This document shows, one piece after another, positions 42,320 to 50,509 of a stretch of 52,802 nucleotides of DNA (the first letter of the stretch is position 1; the number at the start of each line of letters is the position of its first letter). Position numbers and translations under genes: made by a program. Source of the DNA: Lachnospiraceae bacterium. GTDB taxonomy: Bacteria; Bacillota; Clostridia; Lachnospirales; Lachnospiraceae. The stretch spans positions 1 through 52,802 of the forward strand of contig CAJTDL010000030.1 of NCBI GenBank assembly GCA_910575035.1, written 5' to 3'. A model generated the notes under the pieces. That model did no database searches, was not told where the DNA came from, and worked only from the letters and a program-made list of their open reading frames with translations.

Positions 42320-43912
42320 ATGTTAAAGGTAATCATAGCAGATGATGAGCAGCGGATCTGCAGGCTGGTTCAGGTACTGGCAGACTGGGAATCACTGGGA
42401 ATGGAAGTAGTCGGGACAGCAGAAAATGGATTTGAGGCGCTTAATCTGATTAAGGAAGCCCATCCGGATATTCTTATTACAGATATCCGGATGCCAGGGT
42501 GCGATGGGCTGGAATTGATTCGGCAGGCGAAGCAGATGTGTGCACATTTGGAAGTGGTGATTATTAGCGGGTATGCACATTTTGAATATGCGCAGAATGC
42601 AATTCGGTACGGCGTGGGGAATTATTTACTGAAGCCCATCCGGCGGGAGGAGCTGATGGAAACCCTTTCAAAAATGAAAGAGCGCATCTTAAAACGCATG
42701 GACGCAGAGGAGACAACCCAGGCCATCCATCAGGATAACCAAAGGAAGCTGTCACGTATAAAAAGAAGCCTGTTGAAAGACTTGTTAAATGATGAAAAGA
42801 TCATGCTGTCAAGGGAAAAGCTGAAAGAAGCCTACTATTTTGATGGAAAAGGGGAGTGCTACCAGACATTTGTCTTTAAAATCGACTGTGATGTCCGTAA
42901 GATGGATGGAGAGGCGGCAGAAATCCTGCGGGAAAAGGCAGAAATGACTTTGCGCAATGGATTGGAGAAATGCTGTGAGGAAATGCTCTTTTATTTTAAG
43001 GATTATACGGGGTATGGGTTATTGAATTATGCCTCTGGGAAGACAAGCAATATCCGCAAGAAATTTAGGGATTGCCTGAACCAGATGGAGGCAAAGAAAC
43101 GCATCTATGGCATGACAGAGTTTTCTATGGCTATCGGAGGCGAGGTAAGGGATCCGCAGGAACTGAAGCAGTCCCTGAAGAATGCAAAAGAGGCCATTAA
43201 GGAGCGCCTTCTGGAAGGGACGGGACGGCTTCTGGAGGATGTCCCCAAAGGCTCTGGCCGTTTGAAGCAGCGGGAACTGGACCGATATGCCAAACGGATT
43301 GAGCATGCCATTGAGGCGCTGGATGCAGAGGAGGCGGCGGACGCCTGCCAGGGGCTGGAACAGGATGTGATGCAGATTCCAGGAGTCTGCGGCAGGGAGC
43401 TGCTGGAGGTGGCGACTATTGCGGGGAATTTGTTTGCGGCGCGGGTTGGGATTGACGATGTAGAGGAAATACAGAAAGAGTATGCCGCACGGTATTGTAA
43501 ACAGTGCAGCAATAAGGAGCAGCTGTTTCAGGAACTGGAAAAGCTGCAGAATGAATTGATCAGCCAAGTGCAGGAAACCAAGGCAAATGAGTCTGCCCGT
43601 CCCATCCGCGTGGCGAAGCAATATGTGCTCCAGCACTTTGCAGAGCCTATTACCCTGGAGGAAGTCTGTGAGGCAGTGGGGTTCAGCGTTAGCTATTTCA
43701 GCGCCCTTTTCAAAAAAGAGACAGGGGAGGGGTTTGCAAAATACCTGACCCGGATCCGCATTGATGAAGCCAAGAACCTGCTGCGGGAGACCAGCCTGTC
43801 TGTGGGGGAGATTGGCGAAAAGGTAGGCTACAGCGACCGAAAGCATTTTACAAGTACATTTCGAAAGATTGTGGGGTTAAACCCTGCGGAGTATAGGAAG
43901 CTTTATGGTTAA
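42320..43912 (+). CDS. YesN-type response regulator with AraC DNA-binding domain
   Basis: A 530-residue regulator. The receiver opens MLKVIIADDEQ with phospho-acceptor D55 in LITDIRMPG. A helical middle domain (about 140-410) follows. The C-terminal AraC domain has LEEVCEAVGFSVSYFSALFK and SVGEIGEKVGYSDRKHFTST. The ATG at 42320 has AAGGGGGGG about 4 bases upstream. It probably activates the mannoside operon upstream and its own operon. Its stop overlaps the kinase start by 8 bases. Confidence 0.92.
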   Translation: MLKVIIADDEQRICRLVQVLADWESLGMEVVGTAENGFEALNLIKEAHPDILITDIRMPGCDGLELIRQAKQMCAHLEVVIISGYAHFEYAQNAIRYGVGNYLLKPIRREELMETLSKMKERILKRMDAEETTQAIHQDNQRKLSRIKRSLLKDLLNDEKIMLSREKLKEAYYFDGKGECYQTFVFKIDCDVRKMDGEAAEILREKAEMTLRNGLEKCCEEMLFYFKDYTGYGLLNYASGKTSNIRKKFRDCLNQMEAKKRIYGMTEFSMAIGGEVRDPQELKQSLKNAKEAIKERLLEGTGRLLEDVPKGSGRLKQRELDRYAKRIEHAIEALDAEEAADACQGLEQDVMQIPGVCGRELLEVATIAGNLFAARVGIDDVEEIQKEYAARYCKQCSNKEQLFQELEKLQNELISQVQETKANESARPIRVAKQYVLQHFAEPITLEEVCEAVGFSVSYFSALFKKETGEGFAKYLTRIRIDEAKNLLRETSLSVGEIGEKVGYSDRKHFTSTFRKIVGLNPAEYRKLYG

Positions 43913-44960
43913 ATTTAAAGAAAAGCAAAAATATTTATCATACCGCATTATGATGCTGGCAAAAGCCATTTTTGCGCTGCAGGCATTGCTGCTTTTGACA
44001 TGCTGTATTTTAATCTATACCGTCGGAATGTCTGTATGGCTGTTGGCGGCAGGAATCTTTTTTATGGTGGTGCAGGATCTGGTTTTTTATAAATGGATCG
44101 TAAAACCTTACAACCGGATGGAACAGAGGATCAGCCTTTTGGCAGAAAGCTACACAGAGGCTATTCTGGCCAGGGAATGGGAAGTGCTTCCCTCGCCTTC
44201 CACCGGAAGGATCTGTGATAAGATCATGATGCTGATGAACCCATCGGATTCCCTGAAGATGAACAAGCGGCAGGCCCAGTACCTGGCCTTGCAGAACCAG
44301 ATAAATCCGCATTTTCTGTATAATACGTTGGAAAGCATCCGCAGCGAGGCTCTGATTGCCCAGTTGGATACAGTGGCAGATATGACAGAGACCCTTGCCC
44401 GGTTTTTCCGTTATACCATTAGTAAGGTGGAAAATTTCGTGTCTGTGGAGGAAGAACTGGAAAATTGCCTGATGTATTTTACCATTCAGCAATATCGCTT
44501 TGGCTCCCGCCTTAATCTGGAAATCCAATGTGATCCCAAAGAGAAGGAAAAGATCTATGCATGCCGGCTGCCCAAACTGACGCTGCAGCCCATCCTGGAG
44601 AACAGCATCGTCCATGGCACAGAGAGCAAGATTGGCACCGGGCACCTGGTGATCCGCCTGGAGCGGACCAAGGAATGCCTTTTGATCTGTATTTCGGATG
44701 ATGGCATTGGGATGGATGAAGCCACTTTGGAGATGCTGAATGAGCGACTGGAAAAGAGCACGCTTACATCCGAGCCGCAAAAAGGGGATGAGAAGGGGGG
44801 CATTGCCCTGGCAAATGTCAATAACAGGATCCATATGCTGTTTGGGGAATCTTATGGCATGCAGATTTATTCCATGCTGGGCAAGGGAACGGACGTTGAG
44901 ATCAGGCTTCCCATATTTACCAGTGACAGAGAGCTGGAGAATCGGGAGGCTGTGCGATGA
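43905..44960 (+). CDS. YesM-type sensor histidine kinase with reduced sensor
   Basis: A 351-residue kinase with two closely spaced membrane segments (about 20-40 and 44-62) and almost no extracellular loop between them. The His-kinase motif ALQNQINPHFLYNTLESI (His about 137) and an HATPase domain with ILENSIVHG and DDGIGMDEATLEML follow. Typical YesM kinases carry a large extracellular domain; its absence suggests the signal comes from a partner protein rather than directly from a ligand. It overlaps the regulator and the next gene (ATGA, 44957), giving a tightly coupled trio. Confidence 0.92.
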   Translation: MVKFKEKQKYLSYRIMMLAKAIFALQALLLLTCCILIYTVGMSVWLLAAGIFFMVVQDLVFYKWIVKPYNRMEQRISLLAESYTEAILAREWEVLPSPSTGRICDKIMMLMNPSDSLKMNKRQAQYLALQNQINPHFLYNTLESIRSEALIAQLDTVADMTETLARFFRYTISKVENFVSVEEELENCLMYFTIQQYRFGSRLNLEIQCDPKEKEKIYACRLPKLTLQPILENSIVHGTESKIGTGHLVIRLERTKECLLICISDDGIGMDEATLEMLNERLEKSTLTSEPQKGDEKGGIALANVNNRIHMLFGESYGMQIYSMLGKGTDVEIRLPIFTSDRELENREAVR

Positions 44961-46426
44961 AAAAAGAAATACTGCGCATGGAGCGGGTTACTTATATAGA
45001 ACAGGGGAATGTGAAGCTGAAAAATTTTAATATGGCGGTCTACGAAGGGGAGATTATGGGCCTGGTACCCATGAATAACCTGGGGCTGGACTCGCTTTTG
45101 CAGCTTTTGCAGAAGAACCTTCCCCTGTATTACGGCTACGTGTATTACTGCAGCCATATGGTAAACTGCTGGGGAAAATCCAACCATGAGTGGAACCGCA
45201 TCAGTATCATACAGAATAAAAGCATATTGGCAGATGACATGACCGTTGCAGACAATATTTTTGTGCTCCGCCCAGGCTTTAAGAAATGGCTGATCCAGAA
45301 AAAAGTCCTCAGCAGCCAGCTGCTCCCTTTTTTGGAGGAGATTGGCGTGGATATTTCTGCCGACGCCTATGTGTCAGAATTGACCCATTTTGAGAAGGTG
45401 GTAGTAGAACTGCTAAAGGCCGTTGTGGCAGGGCATCATCTGGTCGTGCTTTATGATATCAGCACCTTTGTCAGTGACATGGAGCGTGAGTGGCTCTATC
45501 AGATGATACAGTATTACGCGGCAAAAGGGATTTCCTTTTTGTACATTACCGCCCATTACGAGGAGACGAAACAGCTTTGCAGCTGGACAGCCATGTTTAC
45601 CAATGGGAAGATCATCAAGTATCTGTATCCGGAAAATGCGCTGTCTAACGAGCGGTATTTATGCCGGAGGGAGGGCTTTGAGAAGAAGCTGCGGGAACAG
45701 GTGGAAAAGCATCATAAGGATAAGGAAAAGGGCAGGGCCTTTGAGCTGGAAAATCTGTATACAGCCCAGATACAGGGGCTTGGGTTTTCTGTAAACAGAG
45801 GGGAATGCCTGGTCTTACAGGATCTGGATAACCGGATCTGGGGTGAGTTTGTGGGGGCATTGTCTGGAGGGGAGAAGCCGGAGTTTGGGAAGATGAAAGT
45901 GGACGGCAAAGACGTCCGGTTCCGGTATGACAGGCGTATTGCTGTAATTCAGGAATTTCCGGCGGATAGGATGGTGTTTCCTTATATGAGCTATTTAGAT
46001 AACCTTTGCTTTAATTTGGACCATCGTCTGCCGGGGCTCTGGCGGAGCAGGAGGATGCGGGAAAGCATTTTCCGGGAGTGTGAGGTGATTCAGGAGGCAG
46101 ATGTATTCCAAAAGAATGTAAATAAGCTTACACAGAGGCAGAAGTATGACCTGGTCTATGGGAGGATTTTGCTTCAGAAGCCCAAGGTGGTATTTTGCGT
46201 GCAGCCTTTTAATGGAGCGGAAATGCCCCTGCGGATACATATTTGTGAACTGCTGGAAATGCTGCTGGAGAAGGGGATCGCAGTGGTGATATTGGCGGTG
46301 AACCTGGCAGATTCCCTGGCGTTGGCGGATCGGCTGATTAAGATTAAGGATGGAAAGAAATATGTAGAGTGCCATCGTGGGGAATTTGAAGGGCTGCCGG
46401 ACCGGGTGCCCTGGAAGTCCATTTAG
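44957..46426 (+). CDS. Catalytically dead tandem ABC ATPase of MglA/RbsA type
   Basis: A 489-residue protein with the two-half layout of CUT2 ATPases. In the first half Walker A is replaced by GLVPMNNLGLDSLLQLL, the signature by LTHFEKVVVELLKAV, and Walker B by HLVVLYDIST. In the second half Walker A is replaced by GALSGGEKPEFGKM, the signature by LTQRQKYDLVYGRIL, and Walker B by KVVFCVQPFNGAEM. So neither Lys-Ser/Thr nor the catalytic Glu is left, while fold-defining strands such as GEIMGLV, SFLYITAHYEE and DRLIKIKDGK remain. Its start overlaps the kinase stop. It is unlikely to hydrolyse ATP; a regulatory or sensor-coupling role is inferred. It is a complete, uninterrupted gene, not a decayed pseudogene. 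Confidence 0.88.
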   Translation: MKKEILRMERVTYIEQGNVKLKNFNMAVYEGEIMGLVPMNNLGLDSLLQLLQKNLPLYYGYVYYCSHMVNCWGKSNHEWNRISIIQNKSILADDMTVADNIFVLRPGFKKWLIQKKVLSSQLLPFLEEIGVDISADAYVSELTHFEKVVVELLKAVVAGHHLVVLYDISTFVSDMEREWLYQMIQYYAAKGISFLYITAHYEETKQLCSWTAMFTNGKIIKYLYPENALSNERYLCRREGFEKKLREQVEKHHKDKEKGRAFELENLYTAQIQGLGFSVNRGECLVLQDLDNRIWGEFVGALSGGEKPEFGKMKVDGKDVRFRYDRRIAVIQEFPADRMVFPYMSYLDNLCFNLDHRLPGLWRSRRMRESIFRECEVIQEADVFQKNVNKLTQRQKYDLVYGRILLQKPKVVFCVQPFNGAEMPLRIHICELLEMLLEKGIAVVILAVNLADSLALADRLIKIKDGKKYVECHRGEFEGLPDRVPWKSI

Positions 46427-46490
46427 GGGGAATTGAGGGCAGTTGGCATAGAAGGAAAAAGCAATGATTGAGAGAGAAAAGGAGAAGAAA

Positions 46491-47171
46491 ATGAAGCGTT
46501 CAGAGATAAATAAAGCGTTAAAGGAAATGGAAGCAATGATTAAAGAGTGCAAGTTTGCATTGCCGCCGTTCTGCAATTTTACGCCAGAGGAATGGAAAGA
46601 GAAAAATCATGAATATGATGAGATACGGGATAACATGCTGGGATGGGATATTACGGATTATGGGCTGGGGAAATTTGATGAGGTGGGGTTTTCCCTGATT
46701 ACCATCCGGAATGGGAACCGGAAGATGGAGAAGTATACAAAAACTTATGCAGAGAAGCTGCTGTATATTAAGGAAGGGCAGATGGCGCCGATGCATTTCC
46801 ACTGGGAAAAAATGGAGGATATTATTAACCGGGGCGGCGGGAATGTACTGATCCGCGTATACAATTCTACAGAGGACGGGCAGTTTGCAGATACGGATGT
46901 GACGGTGCATTGTGACGGAAGGGAGTTTACGGTTCCGGCAGGGACCCAGGTACGCCTTTGCCCAGGGGAGAGCATTACGATCTATAAGGGGATGTACCAT
47001 GATTTTGAGCTGGAAGAAGGGACGGGGCCTGTGCTGCTGGGAGAGGTTTCCATGTGCAATGATGATGAGCATGACAACCGTTTCTATGAGCCTATTGGAA
47101 GGTTCCCCACCATAGAAGAGGATGAGGCTCCTTATCGGCTGCTCTGTAATGAATATCCAAAGGCAGAGTAG
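46491..47171 (+). CDS. D-lyxose/D-mannose isomerase (cupin type)
   Basis: A 226-residue cupin of the D-lyxose ketol-isomerase family (EC 5.3.1.15), which also converts D-mannose to D-fructose. Metal-binding residues are visible in MAPMHFHWEKMEDI (two His, Glu) and IYKGMYHDFELEEG (His). NRGGGNVLIRVYNS lies between. AAGGAG precedes ATG 46491; the upstream ATG 46464 has no ribosome site. It is the last gene of the mannoside locus and gives a route from released mannose into glycolysis. Confidence 0.88.
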   Translation: MKRSEINKALKEMEAMIKECKFALPPFCNFTPEEWKEKNHEYDEIRDNMLGWDITDYGLGKFDEVGFSLITIRNGNRKMEKYTKTYAEKLLYIKEGQMAPMHFHWEKMEDIINRGGGNVLIRVYNSTEDGQFADTDVTVHCDGREFTVPAGTQVRLCPGESITIYKGMYHDFELEEGTGPVLLGEVSMCNDDEHDNRFYEPIGRFPTIEEDEAPYRLLCNEYPKAE

Positions 47172-47351
47172 GGCTGCCCATTGGCACAAGGGCTTTTAAC
47201 AGACCGGTATTTGGATGGAATTCCTGGGGATAGCCGTATCAAGGCAGATGGAAGGTTCCTGCAGGAAAGCGCTGTCAGCCAGGAAGCTTTGCAGAAGGTA
47301 CAAGCTTTAAACGAGATTGCAAAGGAGCAGATTGATGAAATTTTAGGGTGA
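47169..47351 (+). pseudogene. Fragment of an aldo/keto reductase (YghZ-like)
   Basis: The frame reads LAQGLLTDRYLDGIPGDSRI, then FLQESAVSQEALQKVQALNE and stops at 47349-47351. This is the internal segment of L-glyceraldehyde-3-phosphate reductase-type aldo/keto reductases that follows the active site. The N-terminal ~200 residues are missing and the C-terminal helix is cut short. Confidence 0.65.
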
Positions 47352-47401
47352 AAAGCTCTTGCAGTCAAATTCAAGTCACCATATTATAAACACATAAAAA
47401 G

Positions 47402-47427
47402 AACAACCGCCCAAAAGGGGTTGAACG
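47402..47427 (-). terminator. Terminator for the small minus-strand ORF
   Basis: On the minus strand CAACCCC-TTTT-GGGCGGTTG is followed by TTCTTTTTATG. Confidence 0.65.
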
Positions 47428-47428
47428 A

Positions 47429-47572
47429 TTAAGAAGATAGCAATGCCGCCCGAACCAGCCAAAGGATCAGGGTGGCTTTTGCTATGTATGGCTGCTTGCA
47501 GAATGTAAATACGAATGTAAGCAATGCCAGAAGGATGCCAAAACCATCAACGCCTTTATATGTAGGCCTCAT
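47429..47572 (-). CDS. Small hydrophobic peptide, 47 residues
   Basis: The frame reads MRPTYKGVDGFGILLALLTF, then VFTFCKQPYIAKATLILWLV and ends RAALLSS. It has two short hydrophobic segments with a basic hinge. A good terminator follows directly, which argues for expression. The ribosome site is poor. Family not recognised; it could be a fragment of a larger membrane protein. Confidence 0.4.
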   Translation of the reverse strand: MRPTYKGVDGFGILLALLTFVFTFCKQPYIAKATLILWLVRAALLSS

Positions 47573-47819
47573 AAAAATCAATAATCTTATCTTCTGCCCT
47601 TCTTCCTATTCCTAAGCGGATTTCAACAATAAAACATATAAAACCGTCTCTTTTTTATGTAATAACATAAAAAAGGGTATTTCTCATTCAAGAAGGGGCG
47701 TTTAAAACTATACTTGCCGTTGTTATAATTAGGAACATAGAAACACGAAAAACAACATAAAAACCGAAAGGAGAAGATTTGTATGAAAAGGAAAATGCTT
47801 AGTTTAATACTCGGCATGT
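47573..47819. other. Gene-poor AT-rich gap
   Basis: TTATGTAATAACATAAAAAA (47655-47674) forms a small palindrome (TTATG/CATAA). A well-spaced GAAAGGAGAAG precedes ATG 47783, the start of a short frame (MKRKMLSLILGM) that stops at 47905. I see no other feature. Confidence 0.4.
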
Positions 47820-48298
47820 CTGGACTGGGCAAAGAGCGTACTTCCTTTATCTCCCTACGCTCCCCTTTCAGAAAGCGAAATTCCCCTGGAAAAATTAGTG
47901 CTTGACCCCAAAGTATCCTATCATGTCTTTGAATTTTGGGAGCAATCCTACATGGGATGCATAAGCGGCAGTTTCACGGGAAAAGCATTGGAATGGGGCT
48001 GCTGCCAAATCCTCGCTTTCTACCAGAAGGAACCTTATCCGCAGCTCATAGGCTCCAGCTGCCATTTTCCATGGATGCAGTCAGCATTCTGCAGGAATCT
48101 TGGGAAAGCAACTGCCTGCACTTATCCCGGCAATGCATTTCAGAAACGGAAGAAATTTACACCGTTGCACTCCCAGAAAGCTATACAGGCCCAAAACTCC
48201 AATGCACAGGGTCAGAAGCAAGAATAACGCAGGAAGGGAATATCCTGGCCCTGTTTGTAAAAGGAAAAGAAGAACAGGCAGAAATAAAAATTAGATAA
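47820..48298 (+). pseudogene. C-terminal part of a glycoside hydrolase (alpha-galactosidase-like), frameshifted
   Basis: One frame reads VLPLSPYAPLSESEIPLEKL, then SYHVFEFWEQSYMGCISGSF and PYPQLIGSSCHF. After about 48070 the sense moves to the +1 frame: SMDAVSILQESWESNCLHLS and ALPESYTGPKLQC to the stop at 48296. The whole matches the C-terminal beta-sandwich that follows the barrel in GH27/GH36-like enzymes. The catalytic barrel is absent. The first part is also fused out of frame to a short start (ATG 47783). Confidence 0.55.
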
Positions 48299-48317
48299 GC
48301 CAATCTGCCTGAAGAAG

Positions 48318-48455
48318 GGAGTGTGGCATCAGGTGATTCCCTTAACAGAGGGGGCACAAGTAAAAATTACAGAAAACTTGGAAGTAGCATCTGAGTTTTA
48401 TGATTGGGAGGAGGCCATTTTGGTAGGGGCTGAGGAAATTCCCATTGTGCTGTAG
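48318..48455 (+). pseudogene. Short C-terminal coding relic
   Basis: A frame reads VWHQVIPLTEGAQVKITENL, then EVASEFYDWEEAILVGAEEI and PIVL before TAG 48453-48455. Composition is protein-like and acidic with no start codon or ribosome site. I cannot name the parent gene. Confidence 0.35.
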
Positions 48456-48473
48456 GCAGGCATATGGTATAAT
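48445..48473 (+). promoter_or_regulatory. Candidate promoter of the YwqG gene
   Basis: TTGTGC (48445-48450), 17 bases, TATAAT (48468-48473). Confidence 0.6.
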
Positions 48474-48650
48474 GCCAATTGGAAAAATAGAAAATCCCAT
48501 AGCCGTGCTGCAGCACAGCCAGGGGGTTCTTCTTTAATTTTTATAACAGCAAAGCAGGAATGTGGAACGTTTCTGCCGCTGCAGCTGGCGCTGTGCTCAC
48601 GGCAAATTAATTCACTGTGGGCATATGGCCAATCAAAGAAAGGAGTTATT

Positions 48651-49514
48651 TTGGCTGCAAAGGAAGTATATGAAATAATGGAAGAAATGAAACAACACAC
48701 CAAAACCAACGCGTATTCTTTGGAAATAGAAACGGGCAAAGCCCCAGGGTTTTTGGACAGCAAGTTTGGCGGGATTCCTTATTGGGACATGGATAAGCCA
48801 TACCCTACAACCAGCCAGGGAAGCCCTTTAATGCTCCTTGCACAGATTAATTTGGAGAAAATGTTTGCAGAAATCCCCCCAGATCCCCAAGGCCTGCTTC
48901 CCCAGACAGGAATGCTCCAGTTTTTTATCCAAGTAGATAGTGCATATAATATCTATGGCATGGATTTTGAGCATCAGGATATCCAGGAAGGCTTCCGTGT
49001 GGTATACCATGAAAAGATTGACTGCCAGGTAACCCCAGAGCAAGTGGAGCGTCTTCAGATCCCCGTGTGCGCTGGCTTGGAGAATACATACGATTCTCCT
49101 CTTTTTCAGGAAGCAGCCCTTAAAATTACCAGAAAAGAAGTCTGCATGGGAGAAGGGGATTACCGTTTTGGCAAGCTGTTTGGGAAAATTGCGAAAGAGA
49201 AATTCGGGGATCGTTATAAGGGCAAATCCCTTTACGATTGCCTGGAAAGCGATGAATATGACAAAGTCATGGAGGAATTTGGCAATGAGGGGCATTGGCT
49301 GCTGGGGTATCCTTATTTTACCCAGGAAGATCCCAGGGAGGATGAGGGAAAATATAAATATTATGACACACTGCTGTTTCAGATGGATTCCGATTATGGC
49401 GATGAGGATTACGTCCTTTGGGGGGATTGCGGCGTGGGGAATTTCTTCATCCATCAGGAAGATCTAAAAAAACGTGATTTCCGTAAAGTATTATACAATT
49501 GGGATTGTTGCTAA
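48651..49514 (+). CDS. YwqG-family protein (DUF1963)
   Basis: A 287-residue soluble protein with the family segments DSKFGGIPYWDMDKPYPTTS, SPLMLLAQINLEK, TGMLQFFIQVD and LFQMDSDYGDEDYVLWGDCG followed by VGNFFIHQEDL. YwqG proteins occur widely in Firmicutes; no reaction is known. The start is TTG 48651 with AAAGGAG 5 bases upstream. It is a single-gene unit with its own promoter and a strong terminator. Confidence 0.88.
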   Translation: MAAKEVYEIMEEMKQHTKTNAYSLEIETGKAPGFLDSKFGGIPYWDMDKPYPTTSQGSPLMLLAQINLEKMFAEIPPDPQGLLPQTGMLQFFIQVDSAYNIYGMDFEHQDIQEGFRVVYHEKIDCQVTPEQVERLQIPVCAGLENTYDSPLFQEAALKITRKEVCMGEGDYRFGKLFGKIAKEKFGDRYKGKSLYDCLESDEYDKVMEEFGNEGHWLLGYPYFTQEDPREDEGKYKYYDTLLFQMDSDYGDEDYVLWGDCGVGNFFIHQEDLKKRDFRKVLYNWDCC

Positions 49515-49563
49515 AGGAATCCCTTATGGCTTTCCGGCAAAACTTTAAATATCGCCCCGAATT

Positions 49564-49606
49564 GTTGCTATGAGCGGCTCCCAGGCCGTAAATAGCAACC
49601 TTTTTT
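49564..49606 (+). terminator. Terminator of the YwqG gene
   Basis: GTTGCTAT pairs with ATAGCAAC (inner GCGGC/GCCGT) and is followed by CTTTTTT. Confidence 0.85.
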
Positions 49607-49638
49607 GCGTAAAATATGGTTTCCTGGCGGAATGGCAC

Positions 49639-49667
49639 TTGCCTTGCAGGAAAAAGTAGGATATAAT
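49639..49667 (+). promoter_or_regulatory. Promoter of the cyclophilin gene
   Basis: TTGCCT (49639-49644), 17 bases, TATAAT (49662-49667), about 65 bases before the ATG. Confidence 0.65.
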
Positions 49668-49731
49668 GAGTCTACTATGGGGCAAGGCCGCAGCTTCCTA
49701 CAAAAAATGTAAAAAGAAAGGAACAGATAAA

Positions 49732-50448
49732 ATGATGAAGAAAATAATGGCAATGCTGTTAAGCACAATACTTATGGCTTCTTTGCTGGCTGGGTGCGGA
49801 ACCAATAGGGACGGCCAGGATTCGGCTGCATCTGGCCAAGGGGAGGCCTCAGATGCGGGAGCAGCCAGCCAGGATACGGAAAATACAGAAACAGACGGCA
49901 GGCAGGATTCAGGCCAGGGAACAGAAAGCGGGGATGCGGATGGGAACCTGGCAGGCCTTCACCATGTGGAGGTGGAGGTAGAGGGATATGGCACAATTGC
50001 CCTTGAACTGGATGCGGACACTGCCCCTATTTCCGTTACAAATTTTGTAAATCTGGCAAAGGACGGCTTTTACGATGGGCTGACTTTCCACCGCATTATC
50101 AGCGGATTTATGATTCAGGGCGGCGACCCGTTGGGGAATGGGACAGGCGGCTCAGATACGGAGATTAAGGGGGAATTTTCCAGCAATGGCGTGGAAAACA
50201 ATATTTCCCACAAGCGCGGGGTTATTTCCATGGCAAGGTCCAATGACCCAGACAGCGCTTCTTCCCAATTCTTTATTGTCCATCAGGACAGCACGTTTTT
50301 GGATGGGGAATATGCAGCTTTCGGCCAGGTGACAGAAGGGATGGAGATTGTTGACAAAATCTGTGAGGACACGCCTGTGCAGGATGACAATGGGACAGTA
50401 AACCCAGAAGACCAGCCCAAAATAAAAGAAGTACGCGTGGTTGACTAG
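49732..50448 (+). CDS. Cyclophilin-type peptidyl-prolyl isomerase lipoprotein
   Basis: A 238-residue lipoprotein (signal ends LLAGC, Cys about 22) with a polar linker (about 23-75) and a cyclophilin domain. Active-site segments are visible: [40 protein letters not shown] and [15 protein letters not shown]. It assists folding of exported proteins at the outer face of the membrane. AAAGGAACAG precedes ATG 49732. Confidence 0.93.
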   Translation: MMKKIMAMLLSTILMASLLAGCGTNRDGQDSAASGQGEASDAGAASQDTENTETDGRQDSGQGTESGDADGNLAGLHHVEVEVEGYGTIALELDADTAPISVTNFVNLAKDGFYDGLTFHRIISGFMIQGGDPLGNGTGGSDTEIKGEFSSNGVENNISHKRGVISMARSNDPDSASSQFFIVHQDSTFLDGEYAAFGQVTEGMEIVDKICEDTPVQDDNGTVNPEDQPKIKEVRVVD

Positions 50449-50509
50449 AGCGTGTTTGGAATTCATTAAATTTGGAAAGGGGATATGGAGGGAATATGGA
50501 GGAAAGGCG

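Noticed and set aside
44957-46426. Treating the pseudo-ATPase as a decayed pseudogene
   Set aside because: The frame is complete, tightly coupled to the kinase, and keeps fold-defining strands; only catalytic motifs are changed.
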